From: an uncultured Halomonas sp.
GTDB lineage: Bacteria; Pseudomonadota; Gammaproteobacteria; Pseudomonadales; Halomonadaceae
Reading direction: 5' to 3'
DNA length: 64,000 bases
Assembly (NCBI RefSeq): GCF_947493865.1
Contig: NZ_CANLTC010000006.1
Location: 124,001 to 188,000, forward strand
Shown here: piece after piece, positions 37,483 through 50,868 of the stretch
Numbering within the stretch: position 1 is the first letter of the stretch
How the letters are laid out: each line of letters opens with the position of its first letter
Translations under genes and position numbers: made by a program
Notes under the pieces: generated by a model
The model's database searches: none
The model's input: the letters and a program-made list of their open reading frames with translations, nothing else
Told to the model about the DNA's origin: nothing

Positions 37483-38223
37483 TTACCAGACTTGCAGCAA
37501 GGGGTTGAGTTCATCATTGAAACGTTCCGGAGTGAAGCGCGCCAGCTCGGATAGACGATCGATATCAAGCACTTGAAGCTTTTTACGGGTCTTGCGTAGC
37601 AGGTTCATTTCTTCGAGTTCACTTATGCTACGGCTAAGATGCACCTCACTGATGCCCAGCAACATGCTGATCTGCTTTTGCGTAATCGGGAGGCTGTAGC
37701 CATTTTCCACATCGGCGCCAATGCGCTTCAAGCGGTAATATATTTCCAATGTGAAATGCGCGATGCGCGCCTTGGCGTTATGACTTAGCACGTTGACCAG
37801 CCGGTCCATGATGACCATCTGCTGCCATGCGGCGGCGGCATGCAGCCCCATGGCCAGCTTGGGCGAGCGGCCGAAGATGTGGTGCAATCGCTCTGTGGGA
37901 AACGGGCAGATCACGCCGTCGGTCAGCATGCGGGCGCTAGTGTAATGATGCTCGAAGGTGACATCGCGAATACCCAAGAGGTCGCCGGGAACGTAGATAT
38001 CCAGTATCTGCTGCTGGCCGTCTTCGGTGCAGTGAAAGGCAAAGGCCCAGCCGCTGCGCAGGGTATAGAGCTTCTCCGCCGGCTTGCCGGCCTCCCAGAG
38101 GTCGGTGTGCTTCTTGACGTTGGTGGGGCCTTCTTCGAGTTCAGCTAAAAGTCGCACATCCTCTTCATTCAACTCGATGTGGTGACTGAGGCTCTGGGTA
38201 ACGCAAACTTTATAATGATCCAT
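37483..38223 (-). CDS. Crp/Fnr-family transcriptional regulator
   Basis: An N-terminal cyclic-nucleotide-binding-type beta barrel (about 25-145) is followed by a dimerisation helix and a winged helix-turn-helix (ITQKQISMLLGISEVHLSRS, about 180-200). The N-terminal cysteine cluster of FNR/ANR is missing: C7 stands alone and other cysteines are scattered, so oxygen sensing through Fe-S is not supported. The ATG at 38223 (MDHYKVCVTQ) follows AAGGATGG; the frame extends to a TTG at 38247. 246 residues. It lies between fdxA and the small-RNA region. Ligand and targets unknown. Confidence 0.85.
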   Translation of the reverse strand: MDHYKVCVTQSLSHHIELNEEDVRLLAELEEGPTNVKKHTDLWEAGKPAEKLYTLRSGWAFAFHCTEDGQQQILDIYVPGDLLGIRDVTFEHHYTSARMLTDGVICPFPTERLHHIFGRSPKLAMGLHAAAAWQQMVIMDRLVNVLSHNAKARIAHFTLEIYYRLKRIGADVENGYSLPITQKQISMLLGISEVHLSRSISELEEMNLLRKTRKKLQVLDIDRLSELARFTPERFNDELNPLLQVW

Positions 38224-38277
38224 ATTACTGCCATCCTTTTGGAGCAAGGCGTAGCCGTTCCCGAAGCGGCGCTTTTC

Positions 38278-38601
38278 CTAGCGTTCGAGTAGTTCGAGCT
38301 TGCCGGGTTTGCCGTCCCACTCCTCGGCGTCTTCCGGCGGGTCCTGCTTCTCGGTAATGTTCGGCCATACCTCGGCAAGCTCGGCGTTGATCTCAATGAA
38401 TCCCTTCTGCTCGTTCGGAAGTTCATCCTCGGAAAATATCGCTTCCGCGGGGCATTCGGGTTCGCACAGCGCACAGTCGATGCACTCGTCGGGATGGATC
38501 ACCAGGAAGTTGGGCCCTTCGTAAAAGCAGTCGACCGGACACACCTCGACGCAGTCGGTGTACTTGCAGCGGATGCAGTTTTCGGTGACGACGAATGTCA
38601 T
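38278..38601 (-). CDS. fdxA: Ferredoxin FdxA (7Fe, 3Fe-4S/4Fe-4S)
   Basis: A 107-residue seven-iron ferredoxin. The N-terminus [29 protein letters not shown] supplies one cluster set and [12 protein letters not shown] the other. An acidic C-terminal extension (about 60-107) is typical of the Azotobacter FdI type. The next gene upstream is mutS on the same strand, the arrangement seen in pseudomonads where rsmZ also lies beside fdxA. GAGGAA precedes the ATG. Confidence 0.96.
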   Translation of the reverse strand: MTFVVTENCIRCKYTDCVEVCPVDCFYEGPNFLVIHPDECIDCALCEPECPAEAIFSEDELPNEQKGFIEINAELAEVWPNITEKQDPPEDAEEWDGKPGKLELLER

Positions 38602-38654
38602 GGTTCTTCCTCATTTTCGGCAAAGCCCGGTAGCAGGCTATATCATCGACATCA

Positions 38655-38686
38655 CGCCGAAAATTAATAAAAGTTAATTTTCGGCG
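38655..38686. repeat. Perfect 13-bp inverted repeat between mutS and fdxA
   Basis: CGCCGAAAATTAA (38655-38667) and its exact complement (38674-38686) with the loop TAAAAG. It may be a terminator for mutS (stem AT-rich towards the loop, no T run) or an operator for fdxA, whose start is 54 bases away. Confidence 0.65.
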
Positions 38687-38722
38687 CCATTTTAATGGGT
38701 GTATTCAACGCGGACAAGATGA

Positions 38723-41317
38723 TTAACGGGCGTTTTCCTGCCATTTGTAGAGCTGTAATAGCGCCTGGCGAGGTGTCAGTGCATCCAGATCCAGCTCGCC
38801 GATTTCCTCGACCATCGGGTGAGCCGGGCTGGCGAATAGATCCGCTTGCTGGGGCGCTGCGCCTGTCGTCTTGTCGTATCGCGAAGGGTGACGCTGTCCT
38901 TGATCGACTTCCTGCTGTTCGAGAAGGGCCAGCTTGTCCCGTGCCCTGGCAATCACGGATTGCGGCACGCCGGCGAGCTGGGCGACTTGCAGGCCGTAAC
39001 TCTGACTGGCCGGGCCATCCTCGACGCGATGCATGAACACGATGCCATCCTTGTGTTCCGCCGCAGTCAGATGCACGTTGGCGACCCCTTCGAGCTGCTC
39101 CGGAAGGGCGGTCATCTCGAAGTAGTGGGTAGCGAACAGGGTAAAGGCTTTTACCCGTACCAGATGTTCGGCGCTGGCCCAGGCCAGGGACAGGCCATCG
39201 AAGGTGCTGGTGCCGCGACCGATCTCGTCCATCAGCACCAGGCTTGCCTCGGTGGCGTTATGCAGAATGCTGGCGGTTTCGGTCATTTCCACCATGAAAG
39301 TGGAGCGGCCGCCGGCAAGATCGTCGCTCGAGCCGATACGGGTGAAGATGCGATCCAGCATGCCGATCTCGACCTCATCCGCAGGCACGAAGCTACCGCA
39401 GTGGGCGAGTAGCGCAATCAACGCCGCCTGACGCATATAGGTTGATTTACCGCCCATGTTGGGGCCGGTGATTATCAGCATGTGCCGCGCGGCATTCAGG
39501 CGCAGATCATTGGGAACGAAGGGCGTTTCGCTGACATGTTCCACCACGGGATGACGCCCGCCGACAATATGGATGCCTGGCGTATCGAGCAGCCGGGGGC
39601 GGACGAAATCCAGTGCCAGGGCGCGTTCGGCGAAACTGCTCAGCACGTCCAGGGTGGAAAGTGCCTGGCCTGTTGCTTGCAAAGGAACAAGCTCGGCCGC
39701 CAAGGCATCGATCAGGCCCTCGTAAAGCAGCTTCTCCCGGGCCAGGGCCTTGGATTTCGCCGATAGCGCCTTGTCCTCGAACTCCTTCAATTCGGGAATG
39801 ATGAAGCGTTCCGCGTTCTTCAGCGTCTGGCGACGAATGTAGTCCGCTGGCACGTCCCGGGCCTGGGCACGAGGGATCTCTATGTAGTAGCCATGCACCC
39901 GGTTATAACCGACCTTCAGTCCGGCCAGTCCGGTGCGCTCCCGCTCCCGGGTCTCGAGCTTGATCAGATAGTCGCCGGCGTGCTCCGCCAGGCCGCGAAA
40001 CTCATCGAGTTCCTCATCGAAGCCCGGGGCGATCACGCCTCCATCGCGAATCACCACCGGCGGATTGTCGATCAGCGCGCGGGACAAAAGATCCGCCAGT
40101 TCTGGGTAGGGGTGGATGTACTGACGCAGGTCATCCAGAGCGCTTCCCGTATCCAGCGTGGCCATATCCTGCTGTAACTCCGGCAGCGCATTGAGGGCGT
40201 CTCTCAGCCGTGCCAGATCCCGAGGGCGGGCGCTACGTAGCGCGATCCGGGCCAGAATGCGCTCCACGTCGCCGATTCGCTTGAGGCTCTCATGAAGCGG
40301 CGCGTGGATCTCGTTGCCCTGCAACAGCTGCACCGCCCCCTGGCGCGCGGTGATCTGTTCGCGACTGCGCAGTGGCCGATTGAGCCAGCGTTTGAGCAGG
40401 CGTGAACCCATCGCCGTGGCGGTGGTATCGAGTACGCTGGCCAGGGTGTTGTCGCCGGTGCCATTCAGATTGGTGTCGATCTCGAGATTGCGTCGGCTGG
40501 CCGCATCGATGATGACCGTGTCGTCGCGGTTTTCCACGCTTAGCGCCGTCACATGGGGCAGGGAGGTGCGCTGGGTGTCCCGGGCGTAATCGATCAGCAC
40601 GCCCGCCGCGGTGATGCCATGATGCAGATGCGCGCAGCCGAAGCCGCGCAGATCGTTGACGCCGAACTGATCGCACAGCAGCCGTGTCGCGGATTCCAGG
40701 TCGAACAGCCATTCGCTCTGGCGCTTGAGGCCGCTACGCCCGGTCAGGCTCGAGGGCAGCTCGAGCCCCTCGGCAACCAGTAACTCTGCGGGATCGAGAC
40801 GATGGATCTCCGCCAGCAGGTCAGCGTCGCTTGCCACCTCGAGCAGGCTGAAACGACCGCTTGCGAGTTCCAGCCAGGCGATTCCCCAGCCCGCGGAATG
40901 TCGATGCAGGGCAAGCAGCAGGTTGTCGCGTCTGGCGTCGAGCAGTGCCTCGTCGTGCAGCGTACCCGGGGTGACGATGCGAACGACCTTTCGCTCCACC
41001 GGGCCCTTGCTGGTGGCGGGATCGCCAATCTGTTCGCAGATGGCCACGGACTCACCGCCTCTGACCAGCCGCGCCAGATACCCCTCGGCGCTGTGATAGG
41101 GCACGCCGGCCATGGGAATCGGCTTGCCCGCGGACTGTCCGCGCTGGGTGAGGGTGATGTCGAGCAGTTGAGCGGCGCGTCGGGCATCGTCGAAGAACAA
41201 TTCGTAGAAGTCGCCCATACGATAGAACAGCAGCACGCCGGGATGCTCCCGCTTGATCTTGAGATATTGCGCCATCATGGGCGTATGGCCGGGAGTCGTC
41301 TCGCGCGCGTCGGGCAT
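38723..41317 (-). CDS. mutS: DNA mismatch repair protein MutS
   Basis: Mismatch-recognition ATPase. The N-terminal mismatch-binding domain has [12 protein letters not shown] with the Phe-X-Glu motif. Connector, lever and clamp domains follow, then the ABC-type ATPase with Walker [12 protein letters not shown] and Walker [17 protein letters not shown], and a C-terminal helix-turn-helix tail. The ATG at 41317 ([19 protein letters not shown]) matches the family start, although its AGGAG is 13 bases away. An ATG at 41353 with AGGA closer by would add 12 unconserved residues. Confidence 0.96.
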   Translation of the reverse strand: MPDARETTPGHTPMMAQYLKIKREHPGVLLFYRMGDFYELFFDDARRAAQLLDITLTQRGQSAGKPIPMAGVPYHSAEGYLARLVRGGESVAICEQIGDPATSKGPVERKVVRIVTPGTLHDEALLDARRDNLLLALHRHSAGWGIAWLELASGRFSLLEVASDADLLAEIHRLDPAELLVAEGLELPSSLTGRSGLKRQSEWLFDLESATRLLCDQFGVNDLRGFGCAHLHHGITAAGVLIDYARDTQRTSLPHVTALSVENRDDTVIIDAASRRNLEIDTNLNGTGDNTLASVLDTTATAMGSRLLKRWLNRPLRSREQITARQGAVQLLQGNEIHAPLHESLKRIGDVERILARIALRSARPRDLARLRDALNALPELQQDMATLDTGSALDDLRQYIHPYPELADLLSRALIDNPPVVIRDGGVIAPGFDEELDEFRGLAEHAGDYLIKLETRERERTGLAGLKVGYNRVHGYYIEIPRAQARDVPADYIRRQTLKNAERFIIPELKEFEDKALSAKSKALAREKLLYEGLIDALAAELVPLQATGQALSTLDVLSSFAERALALDFVRPRLLDTPGIHIVGGRHPVVEHVSETPFVPNDLRLNAARHMLIITGPNMGGKSTYMRQAALIALLAHCGSFVPADEVEIGMLDRIFTRIGSSDDLAGGRSTFMVEMTETASILHNATEASLVLMDEIGRGTSTFDGLSLAWASAEHLVRVKAFTLFATHYFEMTALPEQLEGVANVHLTAAEHKDGIVFMHRVEDGPASQSYGLQVAQLAGVPQSVIARARDKLALLEQQEVDQGQRHPSRYDKTTGAAPQQADLFASPAHPMVEEIGELDLDALTPRQALLQLYKWQENAR

Positions 41318-41507
41318 GATGTCTGCGAATCTCCTGAGTCGATGGGCGGCCATTCTATCCTAGGAATGCGCGCTTTCGACAGACTGGCCCCAACCCAGGT
41401 AAACGGTAGGATTGAACGGCGCACCGCACGAACTCTGCGCCAGACGGTCGATAATGGCTATGCTGAGATGATAGGACGCCCACAAGGCAAAAGGACATGG
41501 AGGCCGC

Positions 41508-44429
41508 ATGGGAAGGGTTGCCCGATGGAGTCTTGTGGGTTTGCTTGGCCTGATCGCGATGATCATTGCGATCATGTGGCTGGCGGAATCCCGCTGGGCC
41601 CGGGAGTTGCTCGAGGATCAGATCAGCCAGCGCCTCAATGGGCGAGAGGTGGAGATCGCCGCTCACGACATCGACTGGGGCTGGCCGCTATCATTTCGAC
41701 TCGAGAATATCCGTATCGCCAACCCGGACTGGGCGCCCAGGGAGCATATGCTCGATCTCGGGGCTCTCGAGATCGATGTGTCTCTTTCAGCGCTGTTTCA
41801 GGGCGACCTCCTCCTGGAGCGGTTATATCTGCAGCGGCCACGGATGCATCTGTACCGGCGCGAGGACGGTCGTGCCAGCTGGTCAAATCTATTGCCCGAG
41901 GACAAGGAAAAAGACCAGAGCAGCAGCGGTGAGTTGCCCTTCGATTTAAAAGCGGTCGACATCGAACAGGGCAGACTCACCTACCAGGATGAAAGCGTCG
42001 ATGCGGATATTGGCGTCGATTTCAGCACTCAGCAATCGAGTGAAGGATCGCGACGCGTGATCGTCGATGGGAGGGGAACCTATCACGATGAGCCCGTGAC
42101 GTTGCGCGCGCGCAGCGGTGCGCCCGCGAAAGCGCTGGCGGGTGGCGCTTATCCGCTTGAGTTTCAGGGGACGCTTGGCGAGCTGCAAGCGAGCTTCGAG
42201 GGACGACTGAAGGATGTCGCCAAGCCGCTATCGGTGAATGGCAAGATCGATGTCAGCGCACCCAAACAGGCCAATCTGGCGGCCTTGCTCGACAAGCCGA
42301 CCCTGAATCTGCCGCGCATTGCATTGCAGGCCACCTTGGATCATGAAGAAAAGCGCTGGTTGCTTGAGAATGTCGAGGCCCAGGTGGGGGAAAGCGCGCT
42401 GACCGGCTCCCTGGCGGTGGCATTGACCGAGCGCCCACGAATCGATATCCAGCTCAGTGCGGATAAGCTGAAGCTCGAACAATGGGGCGTCACCGATCTC
42501 GATAGCCCGGCGGAGCAGGAAAAGGCTGAACGGGAAACCGAGAAAAAAGCCAAGCAGGTCGCCGAAGAGCTTCCCTTGGATCAGCGTCTGGCCCAGCGCC
42601 TCGCGCCTCTGAATGATTTTGATGCTCGCATTGACCTATCCGTCGCGGCTGTCGGCTATGGCGATACGCGTCTCGAGGAGGTGGTGGTGAAAGGCAGCCT
42701 CGAGCAGGGACGTTTGACTCTCGAGCGTCTGCATGCGGCGCAAGAGGCGTCAGAAGTGACGGTTCAAGGATGGCTCGAAAGCGACTCCAGCACGATCGAT
42801 GCCGATCTCGATGCCCGTATGGAGACGCTGGATCTGGGTCAGGCACTGGCACCGCTGGGCTACTCCGAGCTGGGTGTTGTGGATGGGCGCCTTCACGCGG
42901 GATTCGAGCAGGGCAAGCTTAAACTGGACGATACGTCCGTTGCCTATCGCGCGCCGGATCAGAACCTGATGCTGCAGGTGAAGGCTGAAAGCACGACATT
43001 CGATGCAACCGGTCAGGAGGGCGTGCGCCTATGGGGAGAGGGCCGGCGCGAAGGCATTCTCTTTGCCTACGATGTCAAGGTCGGGCCGCTGCTTACCTTG
43101 AATTCTCCGGACAAGCGCTATCCCATCAAGGGTTGGGCGAGCTCGCGAAAATCACGGCTCGCCGTCGATGGCTCGATCGTGCAACCTCTCAAACTTTCCC
43201 AGGTACAGGGTGCCTTCGAGATTTCCGGGCCCAACCCGGCCCGGCTCAATCGACTGCTCGATCTGAATCTGCCGGCGCTTCCGCCCTATCGGGTGGCCGG
43301 CGAGCTGCGCATGAAGGAAGACCTGGTACGGCTGCTCGGTCTGGACGGGCATTTTGGTGACAGCGATGTGAGTGGCGACGTTCGCCTTCGTATTGGCGAG
43401 CGCAGCATGCTCTGGGCGACCCTCAACTCCCAACGCCTGGACCTGGATGATCTGGCCCCTCTGTTCGGGGGCACGCCGCAAACCGGTGCTGGAGAGGTGG
43501 CTTCTGCCCGGCAGCAGCGTCGTGCCGCACAACAGGCTCGGCAATCCGGCATCTTTCCCGAGGCGAAGTGGAACCTTGAAGGGTTACGACGCATGGATGC
43601 GGAGGTGATCTACCAGGCCAACAACGTCCAGGTCGAGAACATTCCCATGAGCTCTCTGAATCTCAATCTCACCCTGGATGAAGGTGTCTTGACGCTCGAA
43701 CCTTTGGAAGCCGGAGTAGGCGGTGGACGAATCACCTCCCGGGTGCGCATGGATGCGCGCAGTGCGCCCTTGAACGGTAGCCTTGAGTTTTCCCTGCGCA
43801 ACGTCAACTTGAAGCCTTTACTGCGCAGTGCCGAGCTTGGCGACATTGCCCAGGACTCCGCCGGCACGCTAGGGGGCGAAGGGCAGCTACGCTTTCGCGG
43901 CAACTCCTTCGCCGAGACCATGGCAAATCTTGATGGCACGCTCGAACTCGCCATGTCCGGCGGACACATGGACATGATCGTCATCGAAGCTCTCGGGCTC
44001 GACGTGGCTGAAGCACTGATCGGGGCCCTGGCGGATTCGGACGAGGTGCCCATGCAGTGCGCCTACACGCGTCTCGATGCGACTAGCGGTCTGGTAAAGG
44101 TGGAGCAGTTCTTTGTCAGCACCAGTGACAGCAATATGACCGGAGGCGGCTCGATCGATCTGGGCCGGGAATACATGAATCTGGTGTTCGAGGCACACTC
44201 CAAGGATGCTAGCCTGTTGGCATCCGACTCGCCGATACGCCTGCAGGGCCCCCTGAATGCGCCCGGGGTCGATGTGGTGAGTCGCGAACTCGTGGCGCGG
44301 GGCGTACTTTCGGCACTAGGTGCGCTGGTGGCACCGCCGCTGGCAATTCTGCCCTGGATCGATCTGGGAACGGGTGAAGGCGTGGGGCCGGGATGTGAAA
44401 AGGTCATGCGAGCGTATCGTCAAGGTTGA
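41508..44429 (+). CDS. AsmA-family protein
   Basis: A 973-residue inner-membrane-anchored periplasmic protein of the AsmA family, now thought to form lipid-transferring beta grooves between membranes. The N-terminal span is at residues 7-25. LENIRIANPDWAPREHMLDLGALEIDVSLSAL is the classic AsmA N-terminal region, and the C-terminal AsmA domain has GEGQLRFRGNSFAETMANLDG and SMGGGSIDL-like segments. A charged stretch near 340-355 interrupts the beta-rich pattern. Divergent from mutS. The specific cargo is unknown. Confidence 0.88.
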   Translation: MGRVARWSLVGLLGLIAMIIAIMWLAESRWARELLEDQISQRLNGREVEIAAHDIDWGWPLSFRLENIRIANPDWAPREHMLDLGALEIDVSLSALFQGDLLLERLYLQRPRMHLYRREDGRASWSNLLPEDKEKDQSSSGELPFDLKAVDIEQGRLTYQDESVDADIGVDFSTQQSSEGSRRVIVDGRGTYHDEPVTLRARSGAPAKALAGGAYPLEFQGTLGELQASFEGRLKDVAKPLSVNGKIDVSAPKQANLAALLDKPTLNLPRIALQATLDHEEKRWLLENVEAQVGESALTGSLAVALTERPRIDIQLSADKLKLEQWGVTDLDSPAEQEKAERETEKKAKQVAEELPLDQRLAQRLAPLNDFDARIDLSVAAVGYGDTRLEEVVVKGSLEQGRLTLERLHAAQEASEVTVQGWLESDSSTIDADLDARMETLDLGQALAPLGYSELGVVDGRLHAGFEQGKLKLDDTSVAYRAPDQNLMLQVKAESTTFDATGQEGVRLWGEGRREGILFAYDVKVGPLLTLNSPDKRYPIKGWASSRKSRLAVDGSIVQPLKLSQVQGAFEISGPNPARLNRLLDLNLPALPPYRVAGELRMKEDLVRLLGLDGHFGDSDVSGDVRLRIGERSMLWATLNSQRLDLDDLAPLFGGTPQTGAGEVASARQQRRAAQQARQSGIFPEAKWNLEGLRRMDAEVIYQANNVQVENIPMSSLNLNLTLDEGVLTLEPLEAGVGGGRITSRVRMDARSAPLNGSLEFSLRNVNLKPLLRSAELGDIAQDSAGTLGGEGQLRFRGNSFAETMANLDGTLELAMSGGHMDMIVIEALGLDVAEALIGALADSDEVPMQCAYTRLDATSGLVKVEQFFVSTSDSNMTGGGSIDLGREYMNLVFEAHSKDASLLASDSPIRLQGPLNAPGVDVVSRELVARGVLSALGALVAPPLAILPWIDLGTGEGVGPGCEKVMRAYRQG

Positions 44430-44536
44430 CGCCTGAGATGGCGCTCCGGCGCGGGCGCCGATCGAGAATACGTTGAACGAACTACAAAGCCACTGTTCTA
44501 TGTCATTCATACATATGGACGAGTCGAGGTAGCACC

Positions 44537-45028
44537 ATGGAGAATGAAAGTGAATTAAGAGCGCTGAGTGAACGTTTGGGAGACGCTTGTCGTCGCCAGT
44601 CAGCGAAGGTGACCACCGCCGAATCCTGCACCGGCGGCGGGGTTGCCGCTGCCATCACGGACATCGCCGGCAGCTCGGACTATTTCGAGACGGGTTACAT
44701 TACCTATGCCAATGCGTCCAAGACTCGGCTGCTGAACGTATCCGAATCCCTGCTCGAAGGCTACGGCGCCGTCAGCCAGGAAACCGTGGAGGCCATGGTG
44801 AAAGGGGCCTGTCTTGAAAGCGGCGCGGACCTTGGCGTTGCAGTCAGCGGGGTCGCAGGCCCCGACGGGGGCAGCGACGACAAGCCCGTGGGGACCGTTT
44901 GGTTTGCCTGGGGAGACGCCTCGCGTCAGCAGTCCACTCGTCATGTGTTCGAAGGGGATCGCGCCGCGGTAAGGCATCAAGCGGTACGGGTAGCCCTTGA
45001 AGGGCTCATCCACTGGCTCGAGAAATAG
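44537..45028 (+). CDS. pncC: Nicotinamide-nucleotide amidohydrolase PncC (CinA C-terminal family)
   Basis: Deamidates NMN to NaMN in pyridine-nucleotide recycling. A 163-residue stand-alone CinA-C domain with TTAESCTGGGVAAAITDIAGSS (about residues 24-45), the VSQETVEAMVKGA segment and GVAGPDGGSDDKPVGTVW. The GAGGTAGCACC site precedes the ATG. It lies directly upstream of recA, the usual neighbour in gammaproteobacteria. Confidence 0.93.
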   Translation: MENESELRALSERLGDACRRQSAKVTTAESCTGGGVAAAITDIAGSSDYFETGYITYANASKTRLLNVSESLLEGYGAVSQETVEAMVKGACLESGADLGVAVSGVAGPDGGSDDKPVGTVWFAWGDASRQQSTRHVFEGDRAAVRHQAVRVALEGLIHWLEK

Positions 45029-45103
45029 CGTCGCTTTCAACGAAAAAATAGCGGTTATACTTGCCTGCAAGAGTAGGCGCGACGCATTTTTTTCGGCATA
45101 ATA

Positions 45104-45119
45104 CTGGTCAATCATACAG
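45104..45119 (+). promoter_or_regulatory. LexA (SOS) box of recA
   Basis: CTG-N10-CAG reading CTGGTCAATCATACAG, 20 bases before the recA start and just after a CATAAT -10-like box. It matches the gammaproteobacterial LexA consensus, so recA should be DNA-damage inducible. Confidence 0.85.
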
Positions 45120-45138
45120 TGATTTTCAGGAGATCTTC

Positions 45139-46233
45139 ATGGCACAGGACGACAATCGTTCAAAGGCCTTAACTGCGGCACTTTCCCAGATCGAGCGCCA
45201 GTTCGGCAAGGGTGCCGTGATGCGCCTGGGGGATACCCCCCGGGTTACCATGCCTTCCATATCCACCGGCTCCCTGGGGCTGGATATCGCCTTGGGCATC
45301 GGCGGGTTACCGCTGGGCCGGGTGGTGGAAATCTTCGGACCGGAGTCCTCCGGCAAGACCACGCTGACGCTCTCGGTCATCGCTCAGGCGCAAAAGCAGG
45401 GCAAGACCTGTGCCTTCATCGATGCAGAGCACGCGCTCGACCCGAGCTATGCCGAGAAGCTCGGCGTCAATCTCGACGATCTGCTGGTATCCCAGCCAGA
45501 CACCGGCGAACAGGCGCTGGAGATCTGCGACATGCTGGTGCGCTCCGGCGGCGTCGACGTGATCATCATCGACTCCGTGGCAGCCCTCACGCCGCGCGCG
45601 GAGATCGAAGGCGAAATGGGTGACTCCCACGTCGGCCTGCAGGCGCGCCTGATGTCCCAGGCGCTGCGCAAGATCACCGGCAACATCAAGAATGCCAACT
45701 GCATGGTGATGTTCGTCAACCAGATTCGCATGAAGATCGGTGTCATGTTCGGTAGCCCCGAAACCACCACCGGCGGCAATGCGCTCAAGTTCTATTCCAG
45801 CGTGCGCCTGGATATTCGCCGCACCGGCTCCGTCAAGGTCGGCGACGAAGTCACCGGTAACGAGACCCGGGTGAAAGTGGTCAAGAACAAGGTGGCGCCA
45901 CCGTTTCGTCAAGCCGAGTTCCAGATCCTCTACGGCAAGGGTATCTACCATGCCGGCGAAGTCGTCGATCTGGGCGTGCAGTGCAAGCTGGTGGACAAGG
46001 CGGGCGCCTGGTACAGCTACCAGGGCAACAAGATAGGCCAGGGCAAAGCCAACGCGGCGCAGTTCCTGCAGGACAATCCGGCCATCATGGATGAGATTGA
46101 AAGCGGCATTCGTGGCCAGTTGTTGAGCGCTCCGGAACCCAAGCCCGAGGACAAGGCCGAAGCCAAGGAAGGTAAGGAAGCCGAACCCCAAGCCGCATCC
46201 CTGGGTGACGACGGCGAAGATCGCCTGATCTAA
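45139..46233 (+). CDS. recA: Recombinase RecA
   Basis: ATP-dependent strand-exchange protein and LexA co-protease. Walker [11 protein letters not shown] (about residues 67-76), Walker [14 protein letters not shown]1/L2 loops and the MAW-type C-terminal domain are complete. The acidic tail (about 330-364) is rich in Glu, Lys and Ala. The ATG at 45139 after CAGGAG gives 364 residues; the longer frame from 45061 would span the SOS box and is rejected. recX follows after two bases. Confidence 0.98.
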   Translation: MAQDDNRSKALTAALSQIERQFGKGAVMRLGDTPRVTMPSISTGSLGLDIALGIGGLPLGRVVEIFGPESSGKTTLTLSVIAQAQKQGKTCAFIDAEHALDPSYAEKLGVNLDDLLVSQPDTGEQALEICDMLVRSGGVDVIIIDSVAALTPRAEIEGEMGDSHVGLQARLMSQALRKITGNIKNANCMVMFVNQIRMKIGVMFGSPETTTGGNALKFYSSVRLDIRRTGSVKVGDEVTGNETRVKVVKNKVAPPFRQAEFQILYGKGIYHAGEVVDLGVQCKLVDKAGAWYSYQGNKIGQGKANAAQFLQDNPAIMDEIESGIRGQLLSAPEPKPEDKAEAKEGKEAEPQAASLGDDGEDRLI

Positions 46234-46235
46234 GC

Positions 46236-46730
46236 ATGTCCGGTTTCTCGACAAACGCGACAGACAGCGTGAGCAAGGCAGGCAGTGGCGCTTCCTCTCG
46301 GGACGACGCCATTGCCTTGCTTGCGCGCCGCGAATACTCCCGCCTCGAACTGGAAAGGCGGTTGGCTGGCAAGGGTCATGACGACGAGACCATTGCGGAA
46401 TGCCTGGATGGCCTTGCTCAGGAAGGGCTACAGTCCGATGCGCGTTTTGCAGAGGTGTTTGTCCGCTCCTACATCGCCCGCGGGCAAGGGCCGCTCAAGA
46501 TTCGCGCCAAACTGGGCGAGCGTGGTATCGAGGGTGCGCTTGTCCGCAGCGCTCTCGAAGAAGCGGACGTAGACTGGTCGTTTCTTGCCTGTGACGTTCT
46601 TGCCAGGCGTTTTGACGATGCCGGTGAAACACCTCGAGAGCGGGCTCGCCGGGAGCGTTTCCTGGCCGGACGGGGCTTTGATTTCGACCAGACCCGCCAT
46701 GCCCTTTCCCATGCCTGGGACAACCACTAA
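46236..46730 (+). CDS. recX: Regulatory protein RecX
   Basis: Modulator that limits RecA filament extension. A 164-residue protein with three repeats of the RecX three-helix unit, for example LLARREYSRLELERRLAGKG, DARFAEVFVRSYIARGQGPLKIRAKL and RRERFLAGRGFDFDQTRHAL. It starts two bases after recA, so it is SOS-regulated with recA. Confidence 0.93.
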   Translation: MSGFSTNATDSVSKAGSGASSRDDAIALLARREYSRLELERRLAGKGHDDETIAECLDGLAQEGLQSDARFAEVFVRSYIARGQGPLKIRAKLGERGIEGALVRSALEEADVDWSFLACDVLARRFDDAGETPRERARRERFLAGRGFDFDQTRHALSHAWDNH

Positions 46731-46753
46731 TCTGCCGTAACCCTCACCTGCCC

Positions 46754-46782
46754 CTTTAGTCGTTTAAAGACTGCGTTATACT
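46754..46782 (+). promoter_or_regulatory. Candidate promoter of alaS
   Basis: TATACT (46777-46782) in the 176-base recX-alaS spacer, with CTTTAG 17 bases upstream as a poor -35. The resulting leader of about 115 bases has no feature I can identify. Confidence 0.35.
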
Positions 46783-46906
46783 AGTTCGCCACGCGACGGC
46801 CCCGGGTGGCGTCCACTTCGTGATATGCCAAGTCATCGTTGCCATTGTTTGAACGGCAACGACCGCCTGCCCTCAGCGCCTAAACGTTTATTACCACGGG
46901 TTTTCT

Positions 46907-49510
<2,604 letters not shown>

Positions 49511-49551
49511 CTACCCCTCCATGAATTCACGACCTCAAGGAAAAATAATCT

Positions 49552-50799
49552 ATGGCGCTATACGTACAAAAATTCGGCGGTACCTCGGTCGGCACTGTCG
49601 AGCGCATCAAGGCCGTCGCGGAAAAGGTCAAGCGGTTTCGCGACGAAGGCCATCAGATCGTAGTGGTGGTCTCTGCCATGAGCGGTGAAACAAATCGCCT
49701 GATCGAGCTGGCCGGCCAGATCAACGATGAGCCAACGCCTCGTGAAATGGACATGCTGGTTTCCACCGGGGAGCAGGTGACCATTTCGCTGCTGGCCATG
49801 GCGTTGCAGAAGACGGGCGTGCCCGCCACGTCCTACACCGGTGCCCAGGTCGGGATTCGTACCGACAGCGCTCATACCAAGGCGCGCATTCAACACATCG
49901 ACACCGAGGATTTGCGCCAGGATCTCGAGGAGGGCCGAGTAGTGGTGGTTGCAGGCTTCCAGGGGGTCGATGAAGAAGGCAACATCACGACCCTGGGCCG
50001 CGGCGGCTCGGATACTACCGGCGTAGCCCTGGCGGCGGCGCTCAAGGCGGACGAATGCCAGATCTATACCGATGTCGATGGTGTCTATACCACGGATCCC
50101 CGGGTATGTTCCAAGGCCCAGCGTCTTGAAACCATTACCGTGGAAGAGATGCTCGAACTGGCGAGTCTGGGCTCCAAGGTGTTGCAGATTCGCGCCGTCG
50201 AATTCGCCGGCAAGTACAATGTTCCCCTGCGAGTGCTATCCAGTTTCGAGGATGGCCCGGGTACCCTTATCATCGCCGACCAACACGAAGAGGATTCCAT
50301 GGAAGAGCCGCTCATTTCCGGTATTGCCTTTACCGCCAACGAAGCCAAGCTGACATTGCTCAATACACCGGACGTTCCCGGCGTTGCCTGGCGCATTCTC
50401 GGCCCCATTGCCGATGCCAATATTGAAGTCGACATGATCGTGCAGAACGTGGCGCCGACAGGCAATTACACCGATTTCACCTTCACCGTGGCCAAGGGCG
50501 ATTACAAGCAGACCATGAAGATTCTCAAGGAGCAGGTGCTGCCGGACCTGGGCGAGGGAGAATTGCGTGGCGACGATAACATAGCTAAAGTTTCACTTGT
50601 GGGTGTGGGCATGCGCTCTCATGCGGGGGTGGCCTCCAGGATGTTCCGGACACTGGCTGAAGAGAACATCAATATTCGGATGGTATCCACCTCGGAAATC
50701 AAGATCTCCGTGGTGATCGACGAGAAGCAGATGGAGCTGGCGGTTCGCATGCTTCACCAGGCCTTTGGCCTGGACAAGAAAGACGTAGAAAGTAAATGA
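49552..50799 (+). CDS. lysC: Aspartate kinase
   Basis: First step of the lysine, threonine and methionine pathways. The N-terminal kinase domain has [13 protein letters not shown] and [16 protein letters not shown]; two C-terminal ACT domains (about 265-410) bind the feedback inhibitors. 415 residues. Monofunctional. The frame has no obvious internal duplicate start for a separate beta subunit, although such a start at a GTG or ATG near residue 250 cannot be excluded. Confidence 0.96.
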   Translation: MALYVQKFGGTSVGTVERIKAVAEKVKRFRDEGHQIVVVVSAMSGETNRLIELAGQINDEPTPREMDMLVSTGEQVTISLLAMALQKTGVPATSYTGAQVGIRTDSAHTKARIQHIDTEDLRQDLEEGRVVVVAGFQGVDEEGNITTLGRGGSDTTGVALAAALKADECQIYTDVDGVYTTDPRVCSKAQRLETITVEEMLELASLGSKVLQIRAVEFAGKYNVPLRVLSSFEDGPGTLIIADQHEEDSMEEPLISGIAFTANEAKLTLLNTPDVPGVAWRILGPIADANIEVDMIVQNVAPTGNYTDFTFTVAKGDYKQTMKILKEQVLPDLGEGELRGDDNIAKVSLVGVGMRSHAGVASRMFRTLAEENINIRMVSTSEIKISVVIDEKQMELAVRMLHQAFGLDKKDVESK

Positions 50800-50818
50800 A
50801 AACTCTGAAAGAGTGACG

Positions 50819-50839
50819 CACTGGGATTTAAGCCCAGTG
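50819..50839 (+). terminator. Hairpin after lysC (possible terminator or attenuator)
   Basis: CACTGGG / CCCAGTG with a 7-base loop, 20 bases after the lysC stop. A T run occurs about 25 bases later, not adjacent, so termination is uncertain. Confidence 0.4.
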
Positions 50840-50868
50840 TCAACCGGTGATACATTGGGTTTAGTTTT

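Noticed and set aside
45061..45138. Upstream start for recA
   Set aside because: Would place the SOS box inside the coding region; the ATG at 45139 gives the standard N-terminus.
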